Below are positions 34,779 through 44,705 of a stretch of 64,000 bases of DNA, in pieces; position 1 is the first letter of the stretch; every line of letters begins with the position of its first letter. Source of the DNA: Gnomoniopsis sp. IMI 355080 (lineage: Eukaryota > Ascomycota > Sordariomycetes > Diaporthales > Gnomoniaceae). The stretch lies in assembly GCA_027946555.1 (NCBI GenBank), contig JAPEVC010000121.1, forward strand, positions 1-64,000, written 5' to 3'. Under the pieces are notes generated by a model. It searched no databases and was not told the origin of the DNA. It saw nothing but the letters and a program-made list of their open reading frames with translations. A program made the translations under genes and the position numbers.

Positions 34779-36152
34779 CTACTCTAATGCCTTCAATACT
34801 GCGGCCTCTATGCGCCCGAAGCAGTCTAAGTCTAACGTCTCCTGTCTAAGTCGCTCTACCCGGTCTCGATATAATCTGTTACCCAATACATTGTCCAAAC
34901 TGAGCTTCAGATCTTGCACACTTGGCTTAGGAGTTCCAAGCCCGACCCCGATCTTGGAATACCGGATCCTTTTGATGTTTTCGCTCTTGTCCTGGCCTTC
35001 ACCAGCCACGACCATCGGCACACCGTGCGCAACGCCATGGGTAATCGCTCCATATCCACCATTGTGTACCCAAATTTGCACGTACGGTAAGATTGCATCG
35101 TAATGCAAATAGTCCGTAATCCGGGCGTTTTTCGGAACGTTGAATCCATCAGGTAAACTCGCTCCCCTCCGACCCATGATCGCGGCCACGATCACGTCCT
35201 CCCGATCACGCATTGCCTCGATGGTGGGGATGATGAGATCATACGGATTGGTCTCGACTGTCCCTTGTGCAACTACTACAATGCTCTTGTCCGTAGTCGT
35301 TACCTCTTCCCACCAACCAGGCAAGTTGGGATAGCCACTGGGAGGGGGACTCGCCACTGGCAGAAACCCCACAAATTGGATCTGGGGCGGAAAGTCACTG
35401 CGTGGATACTCGAAGCTGGGAACACCGATTTGCAAAATGGCAGAGTGGTGTATGTAGTTCGTGCCATCTAGTATGGGGCCGTCCGGGAATTTGGTGGCGC
35501 CGGCTTCGGCAAGTTTGACATGGAAAAGCTTGTGAAGAGAGGTAGTCTCTTCTGCCCAATGGTCCCAGCAGTGTGCGTTGCGAGCACGGCCTTCTGGAGT
35601 CTGGTCGAATGGAAGGGGGTAGCCAAAGGGCGGGAGGTCGATGCTCCTGATGGCTGGGGGCGTGACGGACAAGCATAGTGTCCTGGGCTGCTTTACACCA
35701 TCTGGTAGGGGCGCGCCAAAGTATAGAGGCAGTATGCCATGGAAAAAAGCCTCGCTGATAATGACGACAGGTCGATTGGGGTCTCTTTCCTGGAGAAGAA
35801 CAAGAGCCTCCTTGACGCAGGCCCACTGCGCTGGAATGGGCTCAAAACAGTGCTTCTGAACATCCACCAGGGCACGCTCGTGCCACTCCAGCGAGTGGTA
35901 ACCAGGCACGGGCGGGTTTGGGTTGTCCGGGGCGTAGTAGAGGAGGTCGTCGATGTCGGCCTCGCCCTGGAGCGGGAGGAAGTCAATGCCCGAGCCTGAG
36001 ATGCGGGCACGGTGGGTTGTGGGGCCAAGGAACGAGACCGGCCATCCTCGACGATGAAGTTCGGTTGCCACGCGGAGAGCAGGTGTTAGATGGCCCGTCA
36101 GGGGATGGCAAAGAAACAGAATGTGAGCTGGCGCTTCTCCAGAGATTGCCAT
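34779..36152 (-). CDS. UDP-glycosyltransferase (GT1, MGT-like)
   Basis: Single exon, 457 aa. It transfers a sugar from a nucleotide donor to a small lipophilic acceptor. The N-terminal acceptor domain opens HILFLCHPLTGHLTPALRVA, the classic GT-B start with the catalytic His of HPLTGH. The C-terminal donor domain has SIVVVAQGTVETNPYDLIIP, PYVQIWVHNGGYGAITHGVA and HGVPMVVAGEGQDKSENIKR, corresponding to the sterol/macrolide-GT type of PSPG box at about residues 355-395. No signal peptide or TM segment is seen, unlike animal UGTs, and no PH/GRAM domains are present, unlike fungal sterol glucosyltransferases. It is therefore a soluble small-molecule GT. It is tail to tail with the class-III aminotransferase and divergent from the 2OG oxygenase. 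Confidence 0.93.
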   Translation of the reverse strand: MAISGEAPAHILFLCHPLTGHLTPALRVATELHRRGWPVSFLGPTTHRARISGSGIDFLPLQGEADIDDLLYYAPDNPNPPVPGYHSLEWHERALVDVQKHCFEPIPAQWACVKEALVLLQERDPNRPVVIISEAFFHGILPLYFGAPLPDGVKQPRTLCLSVTPPAIRSIDLPPFGYPLPFDQTPEGRARNAHCWDHWAEETTSLHKLFHVKLAEAGATKFPDGPILDGTNYIHHSAILQIGVPSFEYPRSDFPPQIQFVGFLPVASPPPSGYPNLPGWWEEVTTTDKSIVVVAQGTVETNPYDLIIPTIEAMRDREDVIVAAIMGRRGASLPDGFNVPKNARITDYLHYDAILPYVQIWVHNGGYGAITHGVAHGVPMVVAGEGQDKSENIKRIRYSKIGVGLGTPKPSVQDLKLSLDNVLGNRLYRDRVERLRQETLDLDCFGRIEAAVLKALE

Positions 36153-37457
36153 CCTGGAGTGTTGATCCCCTGCGTGGAGCTCACCTTAAAGTGCGGAGTC
36201 CTGGGCTGGTGGTTTCAGTGATTGAGTGACTCCTACCTAGGCGGCCCAGGGCCCCTGTTTTCTGTTTGAGAAAATTGAGGCTGAGATCCAGACCTCGGCC
36301 CTGAAACTTTATCTCGACTGCATTCCAGTGGCTGTTCCAGCGCCACTTAGCTGCGTTAGTATCCCAGTACGTACAGACACCTCTCCTGATTTGTCTCATC
36401 CATGCATCAGTCTGATTCTTAGATACACGCACTCAGTCTTCTTGTGGATATTAGCAATATGCTAAATCTCGTATGCATACATGCCTTCTTTAACCTTATT
36501 GAGGACAGCCAGCGCGCCGAAACCTGCTCAACCTTGAATTATTAAAAAATTCCATACCAATCATATCTGCACACTTACATATCGACCAGACAGACTGTTC
36601 TGCCTTGAGAAAACAAATAAAGAGCCGGAAAAGAAAAAGTCGGGCTTTTGCATCAACAACAAATATCCCAGTGTGCACAACGCAATAGCCATTATCCCAA
36701 GATCGATCTCGAACTGCGGCAACTGACTCATCTAGATGAGTGATTTCCTGACATAGGAGATACTTTGTCGGGAAGGCTCTGAGCTTCTGAATAGACAATA
36801 CCTTGTGCCTGTCCAGCCTTTGAAAACAGACCCTCAACTACATAGCCCCATGCAAACCATCTATACTGACTCTGTCCGTTCGAAAACAAGATTTATTAAT
36901 TGTCATGAGAACGGTAGTTTCAAACTAAGGTCCAGGCCCTGATTAATTATGATGACTGAGACAGTTCCTAGTAAATCAACCACTAGCAAAGGTTCCGACT
37001 TGCCGACTTAAGCGCTTACACGCTCTCAGCAGCAACCGGCTTTCTAGCCCTCAAAAACTGGTGCAGATTGCCTTGGAAACCACAAGTATAGTATGAAGGT
37101 GTTTAATATTGACTCCATTCAAATGGGACACCGTAAAGCCGTGTTACATGGCCGTCAGACCCGGACATGAGCTGGTCCTGTTTGTTGTACGAGTCGCACG
37201 CAGGAAGCACAATATGCATCACGGCTAATACGGCACGGATCGAGCTGCCGAAGTTACCTAGATAAGAGTATATTCTGCCCACAGCGCCGCGCGCGCCGGA
37301 TTCCTGCTGAACAAGTTCTGGCGGTGACTGTCAACTTGAAGCGTCTCTGGGCTGTGCTCGCCCGGATCAAGGTGCCTAGCGGCCTATCAACATAATCACA
37401 CATAGCGATCAGCCTGAATTTTGGCAAAGGGGAATCACAACGACAACCAACGGAAAA
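36153..37457. promoter_or_regulatory. Divergent promoter region, UGT / 2OG oxygenase
   Basis: 1.3 kb between divergent genes. It includes a TCCTACCTAGGCGG palindromic motif at about 36229-36242 and AT-rich stretches at 36530-36900. No coding content is recognised. Confidence 0.45.
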
Positions 37458-38456
37458 ATGTACATCAATGATTGCTTGTCATCATGTCGAGCTCGAATTC
37501 TGTCCATCCATCACCTGGGTAGAACAGCTTTCAGTTCGCACAGAATGTCATTTCCTGCTCTCGTCAGTGCCGCCGGTATAAGTGCCACAGTCGTGGCCTT
37601 TGCTGCTTTGGCAGTCCCCTTCCTATACATTTTTGTTACACCAGAGGGACTTCTCTCCTTTGTGCCGGAATTATATCCTCAAGAATATCCTCTCCCAGCT
37701 CCAACACCGCCCCCTAGATATAATGAACCTGTCTTCTCGTGTGAACCAACCGCCTATCGCAGCGAGATCATCTCTCTTGATCCACTGCTCATCTATATTC
37801 ACTCATTCCTCCATGAGGAAGAAGTCGGGTCCCTTCTCACCATGGCGGAATCTCACCTTGACCAATTCCAAGACCCGATGTCCGGACAGAAGATCGGCAC
37901 CAACGACCAAATCTCGAGCCCAGTCAGACTGCCGCTGCATGACCGTACAGTCAAATGCGTCCTTACCCGGGCGCGAAAGTACATGGGCACGGCAATGCTC
38001 GATGGTGGAGACGATTTTGGTCCTCCCCAAGTAGTACGGTATACCGCAGGACAGCAAGTTGAAGAGCATCATGACTCGTACGATGAGCCACCGTGGACAG
38101 AGGACGATGCTCAAGGGACGTTCAATCCGATCGCGAATTTCCTCGTGACTTTGCAGGACAACTGCACAGGCGGGGAGACATATTTTCCCTTCATCGGGCC
38201 TAAGGCGCCTGAACACTCAGCTGAAGATGTCCAAGAAATGGGCCCCAACACTGGGACAACTTTGGACCCCACCTTTACGGAACACCAAGGCGGCGGCCTC
38301 GCATTCAGACCCGTCAAAGGAGATGCCCTTTTTCTCGTCAATTTGCATCCAGATGGCGCAAAAGATGAGAGGACGGTGCATACAAGCCTTCCAGTGCGAG
38401 AAGGCGTGAAGATAGATATGAACCTCTGGCCTCGACGATTGTATCAGCAAGAATGA
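37458..38456 (+). CDS. Membrane-anchored prolyl-4-hydroxylase-like 2OG-Fe(II) oxygenase
   Basis: Single exon, 332 aa from the first ATG; the in-frame ATG at 37545 (MSFPAL, 303 aa) is an equally likely start because it places the hydrophobic anchor ATVVAFAALAVPFLYIFV near the N-terminus. The lumenal catalytic domain shows the P4H pattern: SFLHEEEVGSLLTMAE, ISSPVRLPLHD, PPQVVRYTAGQQVEEHHD with iron ligands H204 and D206, NPIANFLVTLQDNCTGGETYFP, GDALFLVNL, and H308 with the 2-oxoglutarate lysine a few residues later in REGVKIDMNLW. The family hydroxylates proline in peptides or acts on free amino acids and small molecules in fungal pathways. Location in the ER membrane, type II, is inferred from the anchor. 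Confidence 0.9.
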   Translation: MYINDCLSSCRARILSIHHLGRTAFSSHRMSFPALVSAAGISATVVAFAALAVPFLYIFVTPEGLLSFVPELYPQEYPLPAPTPPPRYNEPVFSCEPTAYRSEIISLDPLLIYIHSFLHEEEVGSLLTMAESHLDQFQDPMSGQKIGTNDQISSPVRLPLHDRTVKCVLTRARKYMGTAMLDGGDDFGPPQVVRYTAGQQVEEHHDSYDEPPWTEDDAQGTFNPIANFLVTLQDNCTGGETYFPFIGPKAPEHSAEDVQEMGPNTGTTLDPTFTEHQGGGLAFRPVKGDALFLVNLHPDGAKDERTVHTSLPVREGVKIDMNLWPRRLYQQE

Positions 38457-38753
38457 CAACGCCCAATTCTAGATTGCTGCGTGCGCGATTCTCATGTTGG
38501 ACGACCGCAGGGCTTACTGCTTCAGCTAGTCCGCTAGCAATGCAACCTTGGCATCACCAACTGCATAATAAAAGGCGGGCTGTGACACAATTCACTTCCT
38601 GTACAGCCTCAGCGAAACAGTCTCACCCAACAGCAACTTGTTTTCTTCGGCTGTCTGTTCATTGCACTGTATCTTGCCACGATCTTGTGACTCTACGATG
38701 TTTTTCGGCAATCATCTCGAGACACTCCATCTTTCCTGTCCACGAACGCCAAT

Positions 38754-40028
38754 ATGAATGGCATCGACCTTTCCATCTCCAATGGGACGTGTTATTATGG
38801 GGCAGGTGAGAAGTCTTCGAATAATATCATACCATGCGGAAATGCTGCAAGCGGTACCTACGCTTGCTGCCAAGCAACGGATTATTGCCTCGAGTATGGC
38901 GCGTGCTGGAACTACACTTGTGAGTGACTCCTGGCTCTATTCTCAATCAGAAACATTCTAGCCTCAGGAATTTCGCTGATCTGGTGCATAGACGACACAA
39001 CCTACGTAGCTGGGTGCACCGATGCAGACTATACCGATCCAAATTGCCCGCACAAGGACAGCTCGAACCAGCAGATTCTAGGCCTTGTACAATGCAAAGA
39101 CTCGGCGGATGCGAGCGGCTCAGTCGTGTGGAGTGGCTGCCCTGGGGCTACTACCAAGACAGCGCTTGGAGTTCCGGGGCAATGTTCGTGCTCTGGTACA
39201 ACCGGCGGTTTGATCATCTGGCCTTCTAGCCTGACTGGAGTCGCAAGTCTTCCGAGGCAAGTTGGCGAGGCAATCTCCTTTGCCAAGTCAACCGCCATGT
39301 CCCCCTCAACGTCGGCATTACCAGCATACACAACGACTACTCGGAGTGCACCGACCTCGAGGTCGTCTGTGTCACCTTCCGCATTGGCGGCATCCAGCTC
39401 AAACAGCCTCTCAACGGCTGAGAAAGCAGGTATCGGGATAGGAGTCACTTCTCTCGCCCTGATATTCATAGGCCTGACAACCGTCCTCTTCTTATGGCGC
39501 CGTCGTACACGAAGAGATTGTCTTACCAGTAGAGAAGACCACAAGCACGAACCCAGCTCCGACGGCATCGTGGCGCCAGATCCCTACGAGATAACGAATT
39601 CTGATCAGTTTGGGACACAATTCCAAACTCGGACAGCATATTTCGGTCAAGATGGCAGTGTCTGGAGTTGGGGCACAGCCTTCAAACCTGAGCTCCCTGT
39701 TAACATCACCCAACATATTCATGGCACCGCAGAACTTGCTGCCGACGAGGTCCACCCGGATGCGAATCCGGTGCCGTTCGAGGCCCCTTTGACGCCAGTG
39801 AATCGTCCTGCGACACCACAAGGACATGTGATCCGAGCCGTGAGGCCTGTCTCCTCGATATCGACTAGTGGATGTGGCACTACGCTTGATCCACACGCGT
39901 CTGGTACCGTGACCATGTCGGATGTATCGAGTCACTGGACGGTATCGCCACCATCGCAGGCGGGTATATGGGAGCAGGAAGTCAGTGTGTTGCCACCGCA
40001 AGACGGTCAAAGAGGTGATGAAGCATAG
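38754..40028 (+). CDS. Cys-rich single-TM surface protein with mucin-like stalk
   Basis: Two exons, 38754-38919 and 38992-40028, give 400 aa. The intron is T|GTGAGT ... CATAG|AC in phase 1. The N-terminal module NGTCYYGAGE..PCGN..ACCQATDYCLEYGACWN, then GCTDADYTDPNCP, is the Cys-rich ectodomain of a large group of Pezizomycotina surface proteins. A Ser/Thr/Ala-rich stalk follows (residues about 160-215). One TM segment is GIGIGVTSLALIFIGLTTVLFLW, followed by RRRTRR as stop-transfer, and then a cytosolic tail of about 170 residues. The overall plan resembles fungal WSC/Mid2-type wall sensors. No signal peptide precedes the module from the ATG used; an unrecognised upstream exon or a loss of the leader are both possible. 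Confidence 0.75.
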
Positions 40029-43000
40029 GTCAAGCATCGGACATTTGTAAGGCGTCATTTGCAAAGGAATAGTAGACTACAGGACTGTGTGGAAAAGCGA
40101 TCACAACCCTAATGAATTCTTTGTTGATGCATCATGCAGATACAATTGTACTCTGCTTTGAATTGTGCTACATGTGGACGGTTCGGAAGCCGGAATAGTT
40201 CGTGTATCTCCTGACATTCCAGATCCGATCAGTCTGTTTGTTCGCCACACCCACTCTGTATGCAGCTCCAGGGATGGCCTCGGCCTTGTCCCTTTTCCAT
40301 ATAGCCTATCCATGAAGCTCCATACACCAGTATACAAAACACTTGCTGTACCGAAGGCGTGACACTGTCTCCATCATGTCCGTTCTTGCGACGTACACGG
40401 CGCCGCCATGCAACTCACGCAAACCCCACTGCAACGAATGCAGGCGCTGTCCTTCGGGGCATTGCGGATTACATGGCCGAGTAGCTGCTAGTGTGAGGTA
40501 CTCGTGGGTGGAAATTTATAAGAGGCGTAGATGGCGTCGGTGCAGCCGGCGAGTTAGGTTGTGTTGTCTGTCAGGAGGAGATCAGTATCCAGTATTAAGG
40601 ATTTTTGTGCGTGGTGGATAGGTGAGTACGAACGTGTCTTGTTCCAAATGAAGCTATCTATGAAGTAGTAATTGCCTGCCTGGCAGCACTGGAAGACAAT
40701 ACTTAGTCCAACGGCGACGTTTCCATAGAGGGATATATTGTCGGAGGACTGGGCAGCGGCGCTGTGGTAGTATATTCCGTGTGGTTTGAGTGTGTTAGTG
40801 TTGCTCCTATTGGGACTTGGCTCGTTGCCGTGGGCGCAGCCGTAATGGACTAGGCCTCTTGGCAAAAAGATGTTTGCATCCTGTCGTAGGCTGGAAAAAT
40901 GTAGAATTTTACACGAACCGAAATCGCAGGCCCGGAGCATGACTATACATGTGGTGACTGTAGCACGACGCTGCTATCCGGCGAAAACCAGTCTTGGCAA
41001 TATGTGTGATAACACCCAAAGTGATATCACGACGGAGTTTACCCATTGTTGATCGAATAGCGAAGCCTGCATCTTGTCCTTGTCATTTGATACCGGAAGA
41101 AGATTGAGAGTAATACGGCTGAGCAGGGCTTCATGCATACGTACTAAATCGAAACCTCCTGCAACCCTTCAGCCCCAAGTGCGGAGATGGGGGCTTTTGT
41201 ATGCATCTTGTATCATACAGCCTCTCTTGTAGTATGCTAGCCCACGTATTTCTCTCTACAGTCATAATGTTCCGCCTAATCCAGTCCTCCACCAAGCCGG
41301 ACGATACACGACCAGCGCCGACCGCCTTCTATGTCCAGTTTGGCAGACGTACCCAAGGCAATTGGCTATATCAATGGATAGTCCCTGGAAGTACTGACCT
41401 GTGGGACGGAATCCAAGACCATAGAGGTATCTTCTGAGAAGCGTAGGTCGGAATGTGCGAGTAGAGCCCTCAGCCCTGTGGTGTTGTCGAGTTTCAAGCC
41501 GAGCCGAACCAGTCTACGAGTCCACATCCAACTTTGCGAGCCTCTGCCGAGAGAGCCCCGCGTTGGTTCCCTACCTACCCGCATGATCTCGTTAACATTG
41601 CGTATCATTGGGGTTGGTCATCACTTGGTCGACATTGTCGCGATTTGGAACATTATAGGCCATATTCAAGCCCGAATGCCGACAGACCTGGGAATTCTAG
41701 ACGTGGCAAGTCTGCCATACATAGCAATAGCGGAAACAGGACGTCCTGCGACACAAGGTCCGCAAACACGTTAATGCCTCTTTACAATCGCAAGTTTGAT
41801 CAACAACCGCGTGCTTATGAGCATGATATTCGAAGCTGGAGGCCTCATTACAAAGTAAATGAAGCACGCGTCGACTTCGAGGTCAGCAGACACCGCGCAG
41901 TAATAATAAGAGCTTCTTACGGACGCGATCCGGATCGGCGTTCCAATGCTGCAAGCATGTCGGGTCCCGATTCCCATGTTGATTAGCCAATGACAATTTT
42001 TCCCGATGTCTGCGAGACTGCGAGGCACTACGCTCGCATTAATCAGATTATATCATCAATTTATATTATTGTATAGTATGAAATCTGTCATTAAAAACCG
42101 ATGACCAAACATAATTTCTTGATTGGGCATTGGCACGAGTAGTGCCGTTGTTAAGCTCTGCCAAGAAGCCGGGCAGTTAGCACAGGAGTGCTGAAGTCCT
42201 CTTGGTGACGCTTGTTGAGGACTACTACTGTAGCAGTATGGGCCCAAGCGCGGCCCCCTTTGGAGAAGATTGTTTGAGAAAATCAGTGGAGACGCTAGTA
42301 GAGGGAGATGATTCGTGTGCTAACTGCTACCACAGTAGTTCAAATACCGAGACCTGGCGAGGCCTGGCCGCCTGCTTGCGACTTTAATGCCAAAGTCCCA
42401 AATAGTTGTGACACGGCACATGTGGGGTTGACAGAGAGACTCGGCCGCCAGTGTGCTCCGAGGTTAGGTTTTTTTTCTGAGATTGCGAATCTTGCGTCAA
42501 TAAAGCCGCAACCCAGGCCCAGCCGGGCCACACTATAGTGAAGCCTTACTCTACGAGCAGACGTCAGACCCGGTGCGATTGTTGGGGAAAAGTGGTCACT
42601 TTTACCCGCGTGCATGCGGCCATTGGGGAGAGGCACGGTCATATTGTACTTAACCCGGTTTCAGAAGTTTCTGGCAGTCAAATGGCAGCCCGCACTCCAC
42701 TCTCCAGGCCTGGTCCCAACCTCTATCCCCTTCAAACACACCGTTATGTGTCAAGTCTAACCGAGACGTCTGTCTGTAAACTGCGCGCTTTTCAATGTCA
42801 TCGAGAGGCCTCTGACAAGTTGGATTATTATTTCATTCTGGACATCCAACGGCTCCCTCCTCGCCCGAAAGCACACACCCCAGATACTCCGTCCACTTGT
42901 TTCGATTATCCGGGCCGTCATCCTGCCCCATAATTGCGCTGCTAATTCCGGACCGTGGCTGTTGACCGCCGCCGTGTGTTGACTTCGCTCTCGCTCTCGG

Positions 43001-43078
43001 CAGATCTTGACCGGATTTCTCACCTTCATTGGACAAGGTTACGCGCAACGTGAAGCTCGATGCAGAAAGATAGCCTTC
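40029..43078. other. Gene-poor spacer
   Basis: 3.05 kb with several medium frames (plus strand 41534-41986, minus strand 40554-40940) that lack recognisable motifs, introns or codon-use support. 42460-43070 upstream of the Zn2Cys6 gene looks like promoter and 5' UTR. A decayed gene or a small secreted-protein gene cannot be excluded on the minus strand at 40.6-40.9 kb. Confidence 0.4.
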
Positions 43079-44705
43079 ATGCCGCGACTTGGGTACACGA
43101 AGTCGCGCAACGGGTGTATGAGATGTCGCCAACGACGGGTCAAGGTAAGCCATCAGTCTTCATGCTGGCTCGGCCTTGATATAGGGCGTCAAGCCCAACA
43201 CTTTGTGTCTTGCGCTTCGCTTCTTCCGCGCATCCCACCAAAACCTCATGCGCCCGCTGACACCCCACGACAGTGTGACGAGAAGCGACCGTGTTCTGCT
43301 TGCGTACGCCATGAGGTGAAATGTAGTTTGTTGGACAATCCGCCGCCAGCGATCCTGCAGCGGGAACAGCTCGAGAGACAGCGAGAACGTTCCGCCGCCA
43401 CCAATTCCGCGAGTCCCGGAAGCCCCGAGAGTTCCGCCGCCAGCGTCATTTCGTCGGTTGATCCGGTAAGACCGTATTTCGGGGAGTGACGAGAGCATAA
43501 GTTGGTGCTTTGACATACAGGAACACGATACTGACCCGTTTGCACATCAGCGACGGTCTCTTCCGGAGTTTTCCCAATCACCTACGTCACCCTGGCTCGC
43601 ACGCGCCGCCAGCAGCGACTTCTCCACGCTCAACACCTCCATCTGCCCCGATCCGGAACGACACATCTCGCGCACGCGGAGCGCAACACCAACATCGGCC
43701 GGCGAAGACCCGTTCCCCTACTTTGATAAATTCATGCTGCCACTGGGCGGCGAGAGGGAGGCAGCATGGATTCAGGACCTGGAGTTGATGCATCACTACA
43801 GTGTGGTCACCTCGCTGACTCTTCCTAGAGCTCAGGAAGAGCTCCACGTGTGGCAGCAAAATGTGCCGAAATTGGCCTTCAAATATCCATTCCTCGTCCA
43901 CCAACTCCTCGCGGTAGCAGCCTTCCACCTCGCATACCTCCAGCCTGAACAACGAAGCGAACACTCGCTGCACGCCTCGCAACACCAGAACAGGTCTATC
44001 GAAGGCATGCGCGGGCATTTGGCCGAGATTACAGCCGAGAATTGCCACGCCCTGTTCATGGCATCCTCCCTGCTCCTCGTCGGTGCCTTCGCCTCGTTCG
44101 CGAGCATTCGGTCCAACGGCCAGGACGGCTCTCCCCTGATCCAGGGCCAACGACCACCGACCATTGAAGACATGATCGACGTTTTCATTCTCGACAGGGG
44201 CGTGGCGAGCGTCCTCCAGTCGTCCGAGGAAGTCATTCAAGCGGGATACTTCCGCGACCTCTTCCATTTCTCCCCGACCGAAAGAGTCAATCCGTTCATG
44301 CAGCAGATCGCGCAGGAGTTGCGAAACTTGGACAATCAAGTCAAGCAAGACCGAGACATTGAGCCGATGGTGCGGATCCTCGTCGAACTTGAGATCAGGA
44401 AGCTCATCGACGCCATTGAGAAGGCAGTCCCAACCACCGAGGATGCCGAGATGCGCGTCACGACATATTGGCCCATCACAATTGCGGAGGACTATATTAC
44501 GTTGTTGCGGCAACGGAACGAGGTGGCATTGGTGATTTTGATGTTCTATTGCTGTATTATGTATCGAGCGGAGGCTAAAACATGGTTTGTTAAAGGATGG
44601 GGCTTGAGTGTGGCATCTGATGTGTCGAGACTGATCTCGTTGAAGTGGCGAAATGCCATCAAGTGGCCAATGGAGCAGATCAGTCAGTTTTCAAGTGTGA
44701 TATAA
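43079..44705 (+). CDS. Zn(II)2Cys6 transcription factor
   Basis: Three exons, 43079-43144, 43274-43465 and 43521-44705, give 480 aa. The Zn2Cys6 cluster is split by intron 1 exactly in its middle: C13-MR-C16-RQRRVK-C23-DEKRP-C29-SA-C32-VRHEVK-C39, the DNA-binding binuclear zinc fold unique to fungi. A Ser/Pro-rich linker follows. The rest is an all-helical regulatory domain like that of the sterol-uptake (Upc2-like) and related factors, with LMHHYSVVTSLTL, PFLVHQLLAVAAFHLAYLQPE and HALFMASSLLLVGAFASFA. It is short for the class. There is no adjacent partner gene within 2.8 kb; whether it controls the 24-40 kb metabolic genes is unknown. Confidence 0.92.

Noticed and set aside
40554..40940. 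128-codon minus-strand frame, possibly a small secreted protein
   Set aside because: No signal peptide from its start and no recognised cysteine pattern; insufficient support.
41534..41986. 150-codon plus-strand frame
   Set aside because: No motif, signal peptide or splice context; composition looks random.
43587..44513. 308-codon minus-strand open frame
   Set aside because: Antisense shadow of the Zn2Cys6 regulator exon 3, whose zinc cluster and splice phases are convincing.
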